Part shown: in pieces, positions 63,761 to 64,000 of the stretch
Position numbering within the stretch: the first letter of the stretch is position 1
Layout of the letters: every line of letters starts with the position of its first letter
Notes under the pieces: generated by a model
What the model was told of the DNA's origin: nothing
The model's database searches: none
The model's input: only the letters and a program-made list of their open reading frames with translations
Source of the DNA: Bryobacterales bacterium
Lineage (GTDB): Bacteria > Acidobacteriota > Terriglobia > Bryobacterales > UBA6623
DNA length: 64,000 bases
NCBI GenBank assembly: GCA_028819215.1
Contig: JAPPMG010000003.1
Location: forward strand, 28,142 to 92,141
Direction of reading: 5' to 3'
Position numbers and translations under genes: made by a program

Positions 63761-64000
63761 GTAGCGGCGATGTCCCTCGAAATTTCGGCTCGCCCGGCTC
63801 AACGCCCGGCAGTGCGTACTCGATTATCCACCCGGGACTGGCCCAGCGAGTCGCGCAACCGATACGAGCCCGATGCCCCGTGGCGCCAGATCCTCGGCAT
63901 GAGCGAGGGTGTTCCGGACGTTTGGGCCTTGCATGCTGTTCCCCCCTTAGGGGGCGCGCAGGAATAACTTGTCAGTTTGGAGAGGGGGAGATAGTGTAGT
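63761..64000. other. Right-edge region, no gene seen
   Basis: The last 240 bases hold the presumed promoter of the minus-strand hydrolase and no convincing gene start. Any further gene lies beyond the window. Confidence 0.4.

Noticed and set aside
62837..63967. Antisense open frame opposite the minus-strand hydrolase at the right edge
   Set aside because: The hydrolase frame has a signal peptide and catalytic triad; the antisense frame has no recognisable feature.
1..64000. CRISPR arrays, insertion sequences, integrases and phage genes
   Set aside because: No evenly spaced direct repeats, transposase motifs or integrase signatures were seen in the window.

Overview
The window reads as a chromosomal segment of a GC-rich, heterotrophic Gram-negative bacterium, most probably an acidobacterium (Acidobacteriota, Bryobacterales/Solibacter-like). 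Support comes from two VWFA-related proteins of the type that is expanded in Acidobacteria, an Oar-like TonB-dependent receptor with an N-terminal carboxypeptidase-regulatory domain, a TPR protein with the same kind of N-terminal domain, and a heme-binding cytochrome linked to a PQQ dehydrogenase. The phylum assignment is inferred from gene families. There is no rRNA in the window; the only RNA gene seen is tRNA-Lys(CUU). No CRISPR array, insertion sequence or integrase was found.

Layout. 0-11.9 kb is mostly housekeeping: a fatty-acid oxidation fusion enzyme, a zinc-ribbon membrane protein, gatB, a LytTR response regulator with a LytS-like histidine kinase (separated by a coiled-coil membrane protein with its own AT-rich promoter), a SurA-like PPIase coupled to a YhaM-like nuclease, and an SDR. 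11.9-20.2 kb holds tRNA-Lys, a TonB receptor with His/Asp/Glu-rich metal-binding loops, a glutathione-independent formaldehyde dehydrogenase, a Tat-exported TIM-barrel protein, and a two-gene cytochrome c / PQQ dehydrogenase unit whose active site carries the Asp-x-Asp signature of lanthanide enzymes. 20.2-24.3 kb is accessory: a DUF4160-DUF2442 pair, a frameshifted gene remnant and a three-gene ABC exporter.

24.3-30.8 kb is carried on the minus strand: an atypical metallo-beta-lactamase-fold protein, an M20 deacetylase, a thymidine-phosphorylase homologue with an altered phosphate site, an inositol monophosphatase, a VWFA protein and a fused MoaD-MoaE molybdopterin synthase. 30.8-33 kb is sparse (Uma2 nuclease, lone DUF2442). 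33-37.4 kb is an amino-acid block: threonine synthase, divergent from a lytic transglycosylase followed by two overlapping Cys/Met-metabolism PLP enzymes, the second lacking the usual active-site Tyr. 37.4-43.2 kb has a TPR-like protein, a tannase-family esterase, a sugar isomerase-like protein, DoxX and a sulfatase.

43.3-49.1 kb is a minus-strand unit: a 1137-residue exported protein of unknown function, a VWFA protein with a degenerate MIDAS, and a CCA-adding-type nucleotidyltransferase. 49.4-64 kb carries the Oar-like receptor, an aromatic amino-acid decarboxylase, a TPR protein, an aldehyde dehydrogenase, an EF-hand esterase, a VapB antitoxin with an internally deleted VapC, a CehA-like PHP hydrolase and two dienelactone-hydrolase-like enzymes. 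Many exported hydrolases, the sulfatase and the TonB receptors suggest a polymer and aromatic-ester scavenging lifestyle. The observations most worth follow-up are the putative lanthanide alcohol/formaldehyde oxidation set, the variant thymidine phosphorylase, the MoaD-MoaE fusion, the tandem PLP pair, and the VWFA/1137-residue operon.
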